This document shows positions 1 to 15,994 of a stretch of DNA of 64,000 nucleotides, one piece after another (position 1 is the first letter of the stretch; each line of letters begins with the position of its first letter). The notes under the pieces are model-generated. The model ran no database searches and had not been told where the DNA came from. It saw only the letters and a program-made list of their open reading frames with translations. Source of the DNA: Leptoclinus maculatus (Eukaryota > Chordata > Actinopteri > Perciformes > Stichaeidae); NCBI GenBank assembly GCA_032191485.1, contig JAVDOI010000004.1, forward strand, positions 21,324,943 through 21,388,942. The letters run 5' to 3'. A program made the position numbers and the translations under genes.

Positions 1-200
1 TCACCCATTCACACCCATTCGTACACTGATGGCAGGGGCTACGATGCAAGGGACTAACTAACCCATTCATACCCCCCCACACACACCAAAGGCACAGCTT
101 TCGGGAGCAATTTGGGGTTTTTGCCCAAGGACACATCAACATGGACTGTAGGAGTCGGGGATCGAATCGCTCTACTTTGGAGCCACAGCTGCCCTGAACA
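1..200. mobile_element. fish SINE/LINE-tail fragment
   Basis: ACCCATTCACACCCATTCGT, GAGCAATTTGGGGTTTTTGC and CCAAGGACACATCAACATGG followed by GGGGATCGAATCGC, a widespread teleost repeat with a B-box-like end. Truncated by the window edge. Confidence 0.6.
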
Positions 201-3200
201 CATGAGGTGAGCTATCTAGTTGATACCGCACCATCTCCCGCACCAGCTCCGGTTCCTTCCCTGCAGGTCCTTCGTCCCTACTCTGCGATGCCAGGGGACG
301 GCCCGCCAAGGTCCCCACCTTTGCCTTTTGCCCGGCTTGCAATGCACCCAAACCCCAATGCCTATCCCTGAGAGTGGTGGGTCCACAGGGCGGCACTCAC
401 CAGCGAACTCCCCTCCCAGGTGTGGCCCGAGAAGGAGGTCCCGGTTACCTTTTCCTGGTGAAGTTTTTGGCCTATTTATATAGGGTCAGTGACACTTTAT
501 CAATAGTTAAAGACTTCATTACATGATTTTACAATTTACTTTTTTTTAATGCAAATTGGCAAAGGAGCTCCTGGTGGTGTTTTTATTTCTGTCTCACTTT
601 TAGATATATCTCCATCAGATTGTTTGAATAACCAAAAGAAACAAAGTTCGGCCAAAGGAGTCTAAAGTTAAACCCTGCATGGATCATAACTTCAACATTC
701 ACACTCATTCTCCATTTCATCATGCGCACAATGCCTATGATAAGAAATCCAATTAAGTCGATGCTACACAGTCTTATTTCCCATTTTGCAATCATCTCGT
801 ACATGTCTATAAACAATGAGCCATTGAAAGTGTAATACATTTTGTGTCAGATATGCAAATGCCCTATTATTAGGAGGATAGAACGGTAACAAGGCGAGTG
901 AGTTTTGATCGGCTGCGATGACAACTGCGGTTGAACCAGGAAGAGACATTGCAGCTTTGACTCTGTGAAACCTCTTGTCTGCTGCTTTGAAAAGAAAATA
1001 ATAGGCCTTTGACGGCTCCTGTTTGAATGGTTTGTGCTGTGTCAGATAATGATCGCAAGTAACTTGAACATAGTGGAGCTCAGCTCAGTCTGAATCCGGA
1101 GCGTGAAGCCTTTGTGCTTTAGAGGTCAGACAGTTTGTAGGTTCGGGATCCACCAGGTGATCTGCCTGGTTAAACTCGCTAATCAGCTGCTTTAACAGTC
1201 AAATAGAAGTAATGCCCGCCGTGTCTCGACCCTCCATGGCAGCCGGCTTTATACTGTGCCGGATCACTGCACCCAGTGGTCTTCCAGAAATCCTCTGTAA
1301 CTGCTCCTCCAAGCAAAGTTTAAACATTTATATGTCTAATCACATTACATATGCAATATGTAATAACAGATTTACCATTGGTGGTAATTCTGGAATTCTG
1401 GAACTTCTTTGGGATTTGGGATCTGCACAAAAACAGTGGCAAAGTGCCAGTTAATATAGTAGACTCTCCATACATCACTGTATACCGTCGGTTTTATTTA
1501 CATGAACACAAGAAGACAGAATAGAATTTACTTAAGCAATGATTCTGCTGTAAATCCCAAAACACTGAGCAACAGGTCAGAAAGATTCGTTCTTGGTTTC
1601 ACTTAAATAAAAAGTTCTCTACATGCAATGTGTTTCACTGAAGACCTGCTCAGACTATAATAATGCATTATTCCTTATGCTGTAGCATCACGAATCTCTG
1701 TGCAGCTTGTTCAGCACATGATGCCTCTGTGAAAACACTGCTTTCTAAGTATAGCTTAAAGTTCACTGTTATCCAGACACTGCACAATATAGTCATTTAT
1801 TTTTGTCACATTATCTTCCCGAACATGTGCAGCTGCGCCACTTGAAAAGGATCGATGCGTCTACCCGAAGATGTGAACTGGATTTCACTTAATGACTAAA
1901 CAACTTCTCCTTTTCCTCCTTTTATATTGGTTCAGCATAATAGTTTGTTCAGTCACTAAACCATTAAGGTGAAAAACCTTTAAATAGTAAAAACTGAGAA
2001 AATAAACCCATATATATTCAATATACAAATAATGTAAACAGACAAAGCATTCATGATAGTTTGAGTGATAAAGCACCGGTGCCATGTTCTATAATCTCAA
2101 TATGTTCTAATATATTTAAAGCTAATGCCCACTGCCAGCTTAACACCAGGACATGTATTTATACTTCCTTTTAGCACAATTAGTGACCAAAAGTGAACCA
2201 GGATGTACTTATAATGCCATCCACGAACAATGAAACCATTTACCGTGATTCACCATCATATGATTTACAAAGAGATAGAAAAACGTTACCGGACAATCGC
2301 TCAGAAACAAACTACGATGTTGTACAATGAAGCAATAAAGGGTTAAACTATCGCTGCAGGTAAATGTGGTTCCACCCCGTTTCTTTTCTGAATACTCAGA
2401 TTGTCAGTATTTTCATTACTTTACTAATTACTTTACTTGCTTTACATGATATTCATCTTTTTTATATTGCTTCTATAAAAGATAAATCCTGTTTGACTTG
2501 ATAATCTCTCATACTTTGTTTCAACTTGAAAGTTATTTTTCTTCTGTTGTCTGATTCTGTAAAACGTTGTGTTTCACAGCTGTTACAGCTGTTCTAATCA
2601 TCTGTAAATGTTAATCCAACAATAACATTTCACATAAAAGGCTTCCTCCATATGGTATTTAATAATGCACGGTGTCAGACCTTCTATGAGGTCAGTTCTG
2701 GCTTGTAGTGATGAAAGCAGGAAGTGTTTATTCTGGTCTGTATCACGTTGCTTTGTCTTGTAACAGGAGAATCGGGCTTTTTAAAAATAGCCTTAAAAGT
2801 GAATCCTCCTAAGCTCCCTCACTCCGGTTCTTAATTACAGAGGGCAGAACACATTTAATCCCTTCTTGATGAATAAGAGCGTTAGCCGTGGAGAGAGGAG
2901 AACGCTGTAATTAATTAGTTCATGTGGTCACAGGAACAATAAGAGAAACACAAACACAACCTGTTCAGAAATAAACACGCTATTGATCGGCCTATTCCTG
3001 CATGAAAAGTGAGTTGTCGCTTCATTATCGTAAATATTTTCTATTAATCAATGCTAACGTCAAATGCTATGTATGAGAATTGATTATGAGCTCAGCTGTA
3101 CTTAATACGCTCAGCAGCAAACGGCAGACATGCACTTTTAGATCCTAGCTGGTTAACAAGTGGATCATTTAGCAGCTAAAGAGACGGTGGAGACCAAAAA

Positions 3201-3340
3201 CAGAGCTAAAAGTGTTCAAAGATCTGTTACTGCAGGTTCAACAATCACACTTCTTGAATTTAGGGTGGACCGATCATTTGAACTGCTTCTCTTTTTCTTT
3301 CATTATGATTTGACATTGTTCAGGTGAAAGTTGTCTAATT
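200..3340. other. intergenic, nothing specific recognised
   Basis: AT-rich sequence with small chance ORFs only. A shared repeat (TTTAGCAGCTAAAGAGAC with GGTGGAGACCAAAAACAGAG) lies at 3165-3215 and recurs in reverse near 46690-46830 and 47838-47905. Confidence 0.6.
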
Positions 3341-3357
3341 GCTAATGCTAATTTGTG

Positions 3358-3400
3358 GAGCGCCTTGGTAGCCGAGAGGTTACAGCGCATATATACCTAT
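3358..3400 (+). mobile_element. possible SINE head with tRNA-like A-box
   Basis: GAGCGCCTTGGTAGCCGAGA followed by GGTTACAGCGCATA resembles the 5' end of a tRNA-derived SINE (A-box TAGCCGAGAGG). No convincing B-box follows. Confidence 0.35.
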
Positions 3401-3901
3401 ATTATATTTGTGGAGGTATTGTAGCCGTAATGTCCCTCGTTGCTCGGCCTGGATGAGCGCGTTTCTGCCGGAGACAGGCGACGTGCTGCGGTGGTATTCT
3501 GACCGCGTAATCGGCCTCGATGCTCGGCTTCAAATCAGTGCAAAGGAGAGGCGGTGGTGGAGAGGGAAAAAAATTTGTAAATTACTTTTTATGACATACT
3601 ATACTATTTATGACATATACTATGACGTTTTTATGACTTTTTTTGACTTACTATACTATGACTTTTTATCACATTAACGTGTCTAATCAACATATGTAAC
3701 AATGAATAATTGTTTAAGTAAATGTGCTCGACTCAATCTGTTTTTATGTGCATTTTCTTTTTGATCATAAAAAAACAATGTGTGCAACGGAAACAGATTT
3801 TTTAATAAATCATGACGTAGGTGAAGCATAAACATTACAACTTCCACTGAAGTTTCATTGCGCCCTCTTCCTCTGCAATGACTTATGATGCAAATAACTT
3901 G

Positions 3902-5784
<1,883 letters not shown>

Positions 5785-5828
5785 TTCCTTTAGTTTATAT
5801 AGATATATATCTATATAAACTAAAGGAA
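5785..5828. repeat. perfect 44-bp palindrome, no spacer
   Basis: Left arm TTCCTTTAGTTTATATAGATAT minus its last two bases fits the 20-base limit as TTCCTTTAGTTTATATAGAT; the right arm is its exact reverse complement through 5828. AT-rich (TA)n follows. Confidence 0.96.
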
Positions 5829-5900
5829 ACTATATATATAGATATATAGATAAAGAATAAAGTGAAACTGAGCCAAATGAAAAGCAGAAACATCACAACC

Positions 5901-5906
5901 TTTATT
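5901..5906 (-). terminator. candidate oca2 polyadenylation signal AATAAA
   Basis: First canonical AATAAA on the minus strand after the oca2 stop. It is followed within 25 nt by GU-rich sequence (GGTTGTGATG), the usual downstream element. Confidence 0.55.
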
Positions 5907-6616
5907 GTTCACGTTGATCTCGAACATGAAACATAAATGACGCTCAGCTCGGCGCCCTGTACAGTAAATACAGGTGATGTCCATCCGCTCCATGTAACAG
6001 CATGTTTCTACATTAAATGTGGTCAGCTAAAATAATTGAGTCTACATTTCATCATTGTGTACACAGTACAATAGATAACATATAACACGTATACAACAGT
6101 CTACATCTGTTTGACTGAATCACTCCACTAAACGCTCCCGTTTGATTGACGCTGTTCATTCACGTTAAAACATGAACACATTAACCTTTAAAAATAAAAT
6201 CCCTTTCACCGGGTATTATGGTTCCTTTAAAATATCATCGTGAGTGATCGGTGTCCAAATCAGAGTAATACAATTAACTAGGAAAACGTACGTAAACAGA
6301 ATGAGGTCTGACACCAGAGGGATGAACTGGAACAACACGTTACACCAGTAGAGGCACCAGTAGCACCATGAGCAGCGTTACGGACTGGGACCACTTTCTC
6401 CAGGAGACTTCTGTTGGATCAACTCTTTGAGTTTGTGACTTTGTATTGTTGGATGTTGGATTCAAAGTTTTGGTCAGAGCTCCGGTGGTTCTGGTCCCTG
6501 CTGCTCTTTTTGGCATTTTAGTCAAAGACGTTTTTTCCCAAAAAACATAAGGCAGCTGTGCTTCATTTAGTGCCCGTTGTCTGATCGGTCGATCGGGTTA
6601 CTCGTCACACTTTGGA
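5901..6616 (-). other. oca2: oca2 3' UTR, inferred
   Basis: From the stop codon to the first AATAAA on the minus strand, about 715 nt. No other gene-like content was seen here. The true cleavage site is not visible from sequence alone. Confidence 0.55.
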
Positions 6617-6704
6617 TCACATGTTCCATCCGAGTCCGATGTGGGTGAGCAGCAGGTAGCACATGCCGATCATACACGTCATGATCATCATGGGGAATCC
6701 TAAC
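6617..6704 (-). CDS. oca2: oca2 coding exon 23 (C-terminus, residues 810-838, stop TGA)
   Basis: Encodes LGFPMMIMTCMIGMCYLLLT then HIGLGWNM and TGA at 6617-6619. The human protein ends HVVVGWN, so the fish has one extra Met. Acceptor TTTCTCCTCACAG. Confidence 0.96.
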
Positions 6705-9700
6705 CTGTGAGGAGAAAGGAAACAACAGATTTATGACGTACATTTTAATGTTCATCACCAGAGTATTTAACATATAGAGATTCATGGTCCCCAGACGATG
6801 AATCAGGAAAGAAGTATGTTTAAAACTATATAATACTACTGAGAATTAATATCATTAAAATATCATTTAGAGCAGATGTTGCTCACTGTTGTCAAATAAA
6901 CCAGAAAATAACCAGAAATATGCTGATGATGGTTCACATTACTGTCTATTAACTGTGCTAATCTTCCTATTGAGATTAATGACAAAGCGATAACAGTGAG
7001 TTATTTCTAATGCACGGACGATTATCATGGTGGTGACGCATGATAACAGTTGGGTAATGGACTGTTTGTTTGTCCACTGGCCAGCATCAAATATAACTTC
7101 ATCTTCTATCTTAAATGTAGTTTTACCAACAAACATTCTATATTTTAGAATAACTACTGTAGCACACTCAGGTCAGACAGGGCATCACAGTGTTGCATGA
7201 AAACATGGCGGAATTAGCAAGATAGCCAGGTAGCGAGCCGCCCACTAGCTAGCTTGCTAACTCCACCATGCTTTCATGCAACACTGGTTACAGAAAATGA
7301 ACCCAACAGCGAGGCATCTCTTCATCTCTCACAGTTTAGCCTTCTGCAGTGCAGCAGCACTTGACAACTGAGGTTAGCAGAAGGCTAAGCTAAACTATTA
7401 GCAACATCTTCTCTCCATCTCTGAAATGTTTTGCCCACTAAAGCGAATCAAATCAAAGAGATGAATACGATATTGATTCTCACACCCAACAACACATCAA
7501 GAGGATATTTTATTGAGTAACTTTTTACTCTTTAGGCCTTTGCTTTGTTTTGCCGCTAGCTAGCATCGTGACATAATCATGACGTCAAATGGCTACAAAA
7601 TCACAACATACATGTTTTTTTAGTATTTATGACTAAAGTAACGTAGTAAAGCTTGCCGTTCGTGGTTGTAGCTGAAAAATAATTTCAAAATGGATTTGAT
7701 TGAGTTTATCTGCACCATGTTATATGCAAATTGGTCTATAAACAAAACAGAGCAAGTGGAAAACTGAGCCCCCTCAGAGAACGTGAGGACCAAGCTTCAC
7801 ATCTGATCTCCGGTGTCAGTTACTGAGGTTAAATGTGGTCAAATTCTGAGCTTTAATTAAAGATCCCCATGTGGCCAATTAAGTTACACAAGTTCCTTAT
7901 TTAAGATATTTCTGACAGCTGGGAAAAGTTAAACGTTTGGGGGATTTCATGAGAGTTTAGGCACTTGATGTTATTCCTTGTTATGCTCCATCGCAAATGA
8001 GAATTGTCTAATCAAATATCAATACCAGAAATGGAACAGATAATAAAGGCTTTGGTACAAGATTTTTTCCACACAAACACACACAAAAAAAGAACTGACA
8101 GATAATACAGAAAAAGGTCTATTAAAATTATATATATATAATTATCTATATCAAAATGCAATACACACTAAAATCATTTGAAAAGCTGTTCATGTTTTTG
8201 TGTTTCCTTTTCAAGTAGTTGGAAAGAGTTGCAGCTCTCGGCCTGTTGTATCCGCTCTCCCTCTCTTATATAAGCTCCATGAGCCGTTTCAAAGCCCTAT
8301 TTTAAGATGACCTTTCTACATCCCCCATGTATCGAGTCTTCTGCACCGGAGAAGCTGCAGCATACAGGAAGTCCAGAGGACCTCAAATGAAAGAGTAAAT
8401 GTTGGAGGTGTGTGTGTGTGTGTGTTTATGTCTTACTTTTTATTGCTACAACTATTTGTTCATTCTGATGAATACAATTATGCCGTTTCCATTTAATATG
8501 CATGTGGAAATGTCAGATTAGTAGTTGAACTCAGGATTAATGAGGCTAGTCGAGTACTTAGACTCATTAATAATGATTTCAGCGCGGCGTGGCGGTGCAT
8601 TTAAATCGTCACAGACTCACACTTTTTGAGTGGCCAACTGAACTAAGCTGCAAAGGTCAGGTGATTATCATTTTTATTTACACATCAAAGGTTTAAAACA
8701 GGATGTGAATAATGAAGGAAAACCTCAGAGAACAAAACTCAAATAATAGAGAACGGTTGACGTGTCGGCCAGCTAAACAAAGATTTGTCGTGATCTGACT
8801 TTCCTGACCTTCCACTTCCTGTAATTTAAGAAGTCTGTCCCCCTTCATCACAAAACCTCCTCTACTGAAAGGCTTTTGCCATTAACTCTATATTTCCACA
8901 TTTACAATAATTCTAGACAACACAGTGATGAGTGTTTGAATCATAGACTCTTTATAAGAAGTGGACGTAGTCATCGTGACGTCTCACATCGGTTTGTGGA
9001 TGTTTTGAAGCTTTGACTTCAGCGTTTTGGCCATCGCCATCTTGGCTTTTTTGTAACCAGTGAACAGGAAGTGACCATATCTGGACTGAGGAGGAGTGAC
9101 GTAGACGGCGTATACGTCTCTGGTAGAGACCTGTCAATCACTGTGTAGCCCCGCCCTAAAGCATACCCTGCTTTATGGTCTGTTTGACTCTAAATGGACC
9201 ATCATTTACTAAATGAACATCATGCTGTATTGAAGAAGACTTGAAACAAGAGATTGAGAACATAAACTCATGTTTACAATGTTTACTGAGGTAATAAATC
9301 AAGAGAGAAGTAGAGTCATTTTCTCATAGACTTCTATACAACCAGAGGAGTCGCCCCCTGGTGGACACTAGAGAGAATGCAGCTTTAACACATGAAACTT
9401 TGACTTCACTTTAAAGAACCGGAGGTTGTCTCCTGGTTTGAAACTATTTAAATGCAACCTCTTGAATTATTCTGCACCAGTTGTGTGAGAGTTTGTAAAC
9501 AGATGTTTTTGTATAGTTTTGTTGTTGTTAAGCTACTTTTGTCTGTTGGAGACGTGAGAGAAAAACGTTTTCTTCAAGAATCAAGTTAAAACAGGGAGAA
9601 TAACTGGTGTACAGATGGTGATTTAGTGGGTGAAGTAATCCTTTAAATATTCCATCAACATGAGACCACTACGTTTTTTTTAATCTCTGTTGAATGAATG

Positions 9701-12700
9701 TCAACGTTAAAATGGATGAGGAGGAGGATTCTCTAAACTCATAATCAGACAAGCTGAGGTCACCTCTACTGGAGTGACTCTCTTTGTGCTGAGCAGCACT
9801 CATTTCCCCATCAGAGTCACAGCATGACGGGACAGAGGCCAGATGAAAGAGGTTCACCTTGTCAAAAAATACCTTATAATCTACCACGGTGACTTAATTG
9901 TATGTGACGGGAGCTCTCTGAAAGCACCGATGCAATCTCAAAGACTTTCTTTGGATAAACCAGAGGGACTCTGTCGTCTGCAGACTGTAATAAGCTGGAC
10001 ATCACAGCTCCCATGACTGAGCTTTTTTTTCCCGATTACGGTGCATGCTAGATTTCTTGCAATTAAAGGCACATCAGCAGTGATTAGTGGAATGAGAATA
10101 TCAACCCTGTCACATGTGGAACACACTAAACAATGGTCCCCTCTCTCTAAATCCACTCACATCGTTTAAACTTCTTTGATTTGTTTACCGTGTGGCACCG
10201 TTTATGGCGGACCAGGAGCTCCACCAAGGAGAAAATACAATGCGAGTATTAAAAGTATCGTCATACAACGGTTTTATTTGATATCTTATGAAAGGTTACT
10301 CCTCATTTTTCCTAAAAATATCCAGCAACACGTGTCAATTTAAGCTTGTTACAGGAATACAGTCTTCACAGGAAACAACTTAGTTAGGTTTAACAAACAA
10401 AACTACTTCGTTTAGTTAGGTTAGATTTAGTAAAAGATGGTGAAATACATAGTTTGTTTGGGTTAAAACAACTACGTTACTGAAGTATGCGTAAGTGACA
10501 AATAACTCCACGTTGACTTCTTGTTTCACTCGGGGAACGAACGGGTCTCGTGGATAAAAGTCAGTTGTTTTTTTCATGATTACGTGGATAACATACAAAA
10601 TTATTTCGCGGAATATCTACGAATTACGGCGTGTTTCTTTTGTCGGTATAGCTACGGACGCTGGATGAGACCAGCCTGTGTTATTACATTCTGATCAGAC
10701 GCTTTAAAAGACCTTGAATGCACCCTGACAACACTGACATGACCCTTTAACTAACGAGGGCCTCAGTATGTTAGTTACAGTTTAAAGATGAAATCAGAGC
10801 ATTATATAAATATTAGAGGTGGACAGTACGGTACATTTACTTTAGTATTTGACGTTTATGCTACTTTACACTTTTACTCAATTACATTTCAGAGGGAAAC
10901 CTAAAATCTCTTTATTCTATTTTGACAGCTCTTGAGTAGAGGAGGTGTTCCCTCATGTCCCCCATGTTGTGTAATGTGAGGAGAGGAGGATGACATCAGG
11001 GACCGACCAGCTATTCACATTCCCTCACTTTCAATGGTCGATCAAAAAACGGCCTCCACGTCTCTGTGGGCTCATCTGGGCTCTGGATCTAACCATCTGA
11101 TATGGCACCAGTCAGTCCCAGCTGCCTGGAGCCGCAGACAGACAGCCCTCCACCCCCCATTACCTGTCTCTCTGAACAGCTGGGACCCTTTGCCACAGAC
11201 AGCCAATTACAGCCTTCAGCCGAGAGCGACGCTTCTATCCGAGAGCTGTAAACACAGCTTCAGAGTGAGAGAAGAGGAGCCGACAAGCTGCAACTGGTCT
11301 CATCTAGTTCAGTGAATAGCATCCTCAGTCTGTTTAGTGCAATAACAAATTGGAACAACTGTGATGACATTTTCCACTAATTACGTCTTTTGCGATGACT
11401 GGAACAGAGCATAAAGGAAACAAGAAAAATGCACAATTAGTCTGTAATTGTACATTTTACTTGACAACACTAAAGGTCATCTGTTGTTGTTATTTTCTTT
11501 CACTTCCTGTCCTCTGATGGAGAGGCTAAAAAACCTGAGCAACCAACCGCAAGAAAAAGAAAAGAAGAAGCAAAGAAACAAAAAGACTGAATGTTCAAAC
11601 GACGGTAGGATGGCAGCTCATCCATGTGAGGACTGTCCATTAGCTCGGCAGCAGCGATCGATCCGTCACTCGCTCCAGAGGAACCTTCACGTGAACATTT
11701 AGTGACAAACAGCCACAAAGCTTTAAACAACAGGAGTCCTGCTGGGAGACATTCTCGTCTGCACACAAAGAGTTTGGTGTAAACCTGCACACATTCAGAT
11801 ATAATCTGCTGCAGAACTAAACGGCCTTCGCTCTCTCCTCCTCATCACACCACAGTACATTAAACGGCACAGAGTCGCTGCACGTTAAGCCTAATCAGAC
11901 TCACATTCATCCGTCTTTCAACATCGCTGACCACTTCCACTTCTCGTACCAGCTGTTTGTAACGTCTGGCTGTTACGTTTATAATTATAAACTCATCTAT
12001 TCAAATCTGCTTTTAACCTGTAACGGTAGTTTTTTGTGCTGTTCTTACTGTTATGTCATCTATTTAGTTTATATTGTCATTGCTTCTATTGTTTCTGTTT
12101 TTACCGTGTAAAGTGTCTTTGAGTGTCTTTTAAAGCTCTATACAAATAAAATGTATTATTATTATTATAAGTGAGCAGGTGGCATCTTGGGAGGCGTTAC
12201 ATGATTACGTGGATAACAAATTTTTTTCCGTAGGTTTATCTACGAATGCTGGACGAGAACATTCTGACCCACTAACACACGTCCTGTGAGTTCTAAAGTG
12301 TCATGTTTGATCATTATATTTCATGTTGTTGCCTCTTCATTGTCATCCCCATTCAGAGCTAACAACAGCTATTATGAGTTTAAAACAGGCTGTATGTCGT
12401 CCTAATTTAGGATTCGAACTGGGGAAATGCCGACGTTAGAACGGTTCTAATAAATATTATATAAATTCCTGTCCTAAGATAAGATTTATTTTCCCAATGA
12501 ACCATGTTTCTGTGAAACCAAACATACTAAACTGAGATGGATTTTTTTCAGATCTGCTTTCTGTAATGAAGCCCTGAAGCTGAAATGTGAGACTTTTTTT
12601 TGGCGTTTCTCTAAATGTTCTCAGGCGACTCAATTCACATTGTTGGCATCTCGTGTCGCAGCATATGATGGACATTAACATGTAAGCAGCCCTCTGGGCG

Positions 12701-15700
12701 GCACAGACTCTAGGACAGAGTTCACAGTGATGATGAACCAACAGTAACTTCAGGAGACAGATTTATTTATACGGTACATATCTTTAGAGTAGATTTATTT
12801 ATACGGTACATATCTTTAGAGTAGATTCATTTATACGGTACATATCTTTAGAATAGATTCATTTATACGGTACATATCTTTAGAGTAGATTTATTTATAC
12901 GGTACATATCTTTAGTGTAGATTTATTTATACGGTACATATCTTTAGAATAGATTTATTTATACGGTACATATCTTTAGAATAGATTCATTTATACGGTA
13001 CATATCTTTAGAGTAGATTTATTTATACGGTACATATCTTTAGTGTAGATTTATTTATACGGTACATATCTTTAGTGTAGATTTATTTATACGGTACATA
13101 TCTTTAGTGTAGATTTATTTATACGGTACATATCTTTAGAGTAGATTCATTTATACGGTACATATCTTTAGAATAGATTAATTTATACGGTACATATCTT
13201 TAGAATAGATTCATTTATACGGTACATATCTTTAGAATAGATTTATTTATACGGTACATATCTTTAGAGTAGATTTATTTATACGGTACATATCTTTAGT
13301 GTAGATTTATTTATACGGTACATATCTTTAGTGTAGATTTATTTATACGGTACATATCTTTAGTGTAGATTTATTTATATGGTACATATCTTTAGTGTAG
13401 ATTTATTTATACGGTACATATCTTTAGTGTAGATTTATTAATACGGTACATATCTTTAGTGTAGATTTATTTATACGGTACATATCTTTAGTGTAGATTT
13501 ATTTATACGGTACATGTCTTTAGTGTAGATATATTTATACGGTACATGTCTTTAGTGTAGATTTTTTTATACGGTACATATCTTTAGTGTAGATTTATTA
13601 ATACGGTACATATCTTTAGTGTAGATATTATACGGTACATGTCTTTAGTGTAGATTTATTAATACGGTACATATCTTTAGTGTAGATTTATTAATATGGT
13701 ACATATCTTTAGTGTAGATTTATTTATACGGTACATATCTTTAGTGTAGATTTATTTATACGGTACATATCTTTAGAGTAGATTTATTTATACGGTACAT
13801 ATCTTTAGTGTAGATTTATTTATACGGTACATATCTTTAGAGTAGATTTATTTATACGGTACATATCTTTAAGGAGGAGAGAGCTCACCTGAAGAACTCG
13901 ATGAAGGAAAATCCGTAGCCGTGCTGTTCAGCAATTCCTGCACACACAACGTTGGCTGATGCTCCGATCAACGTGCCGTTTCCTAAACAGACGGGAAAAC
14001 AACGCGAGTTTAACTCGGGGAATACTTAACCTTCAAAATGATCATTTCTACATCAGTTACTCAGCCTGTGTCAACTTGAATTCACCAAAACCCGAAATGG
14101 TTTCATGCTCGTTCAGGAGAGCAAACCGTCTTTAAATGTTGAGGTTTGAGTGAAGATGTGTTTGAGATTATACGACGGATTATTCTGAACCAGTTGTGTG
14201 AGAGTTTGTAAACAGATGTTTTTTTTCAGGGAATTAATGGTGAGTAACTGAAATACAGACGGTCATTTCGGTGTTTTCCTTTAACGTCTCATAAAAAGAC
14301 GTTTCTGTGCTGCTGAGAGCTGGACTCCGATGTTTACATCATGATGACAATTAACGGACGTTTTCCTCATGTGGAATTTTTAATGTGAAGATATCGGACA
14401 TATGTCCAGAGAATTGTTCTTGTTGCTGCCGTTTTACATTACTTTTAAAAACATGCACTACAGGAATGAATTCCTGTTTTCTTGTGCATCCCTGTGTTGC
14501 ATAAAGACAATAAATGATCCTTGAATCCTTGAATAAAACACCATCACAAAGGACACATATCCAACATGCTGTAACAATAGTAATAATCATCTGTCAGTAA
14601 ATCCAGAATAAAGTTTTCCTCTTTCTAATCCACTGACTGTTTTGACAGTCAGGCTGCGTATCCATCCCTCCGCTCGATACCGCTCACATCTCAAAAAGGC
14701 GTCAGCGTTGGAGGACGGAGCTGTGCGGCGGGCGACATCAAGCTGCCGATCGATACGGAACCCGAAGCAGAGCAGTTGATTAAAACCGAAAAACACAATG
14801 ACAGCTCTCTAACTGTCTAGCTCTTTGTGTCCTTCTCGCCTAAACAGAGCAGTGAGGTGCTGAAGGGCCGGCCGCCGGGGACCGGTGGAACGACACCACA
14901 TCTTAAGGGGCCCTCGGGCTGCTGTCACCTGGATCATAAGATCCTCCTTCTGGCAGAGGCCATCCATAAAGACCAACACCTTTCAGACAGAGGTAGAGTC
15001 TCTGGTGACTGTGAGGGTCTTTTGTTGTTTTCAGTCTTCAGTCGACCCCCATTAATCCTTGAGACACCCTGAAAGCCTCAACAGGAAATCTTAAAAAATT
15101 TATTTGCCACTTGCACTAAAGTTTACTGATGGTATGAATAGTGAATGCTGGAAACAATTCTCACAGCCAGTCAGAGCTGCACCAGGAAGAGAGACCCTCT
15201 TCACTTCTAACAAAACCACCAACAGGTAGATTTAGGCATCAAATCCACCACCATAAAACCACAACACGGTTTTGAAAGTCTGGCTTGGTCCCATCAATCT
15301 CCCCTCATGTTCACCAAAAGTCGTCTTTTTTGATATTATAAAGTGCATCACTTGCTCTGACTGTTTCTTAGTCACATGATGCATTTAATTTGATTGTTGA
15401 ACCTGAAAAATAATAACAATTGACTTTCCCCCCACATGTCTGTCCTGTCTCTCTTCACTATCAAAGAAAGACATAAAATGTCAAAACAATAATCAAATTT
15501 TAAAAAGAAGAACATCTCACCCCCGAGACAGGCTCCCATGGCCAAGGCATAGATGAGAGGTTTCACTGGCAGGTTCACATCCGCGTCCTGACTGAGGTTG
15601 ATGAGAACTGGAATCTGCAAGAACAGAGATGGATCGGAAATGATTCAAAATATACACAGATGTTAGTGTCTGGCAGAAAATCTGTCTCATAGGCAAAGCT

Positions 15701-15951
15701 TTTCCAAAAACATACGTATTCTTTTACATTATTTCAGTTTAGTTTGGTGTCTCCGATACATATATATGAACACAGGGCGGCTCAGTCTATGATGTGTGAT
15801 GGGTTTTACATGCAACATACAGCTGCTGATGAGCCGGATCGGACCCCACCACGAAAGAACACAACAGTGTGAATGCGAGTCTACAAATGACACATTAAAG
15901 CTTTCATGTGCAGCGTAGCAGTGATGCTTCCATTTGTTCCTGCTGGTGGTT

Positions 15952-15994
<43 letters not shown>

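Larger units (their letters stand above)
6705..13888 (-). other. oca2 intron 22, 7.2 kb
   Basis: Largest oca2 intron. It holds the fold-back at 7.19 kb, repeat B at 8.94 kb, repeat R at 10.2 kb and the 32-bp minisatellite at the exon 22 side. Nothing else recognised. Confidence 0.8.

Noticed and set aside
12759..13872. CRISPR-like array with 32-bp periodicity
   Set aside because: No unique spacers: whole units repeat end to end, and the context is a vertebrate intron.
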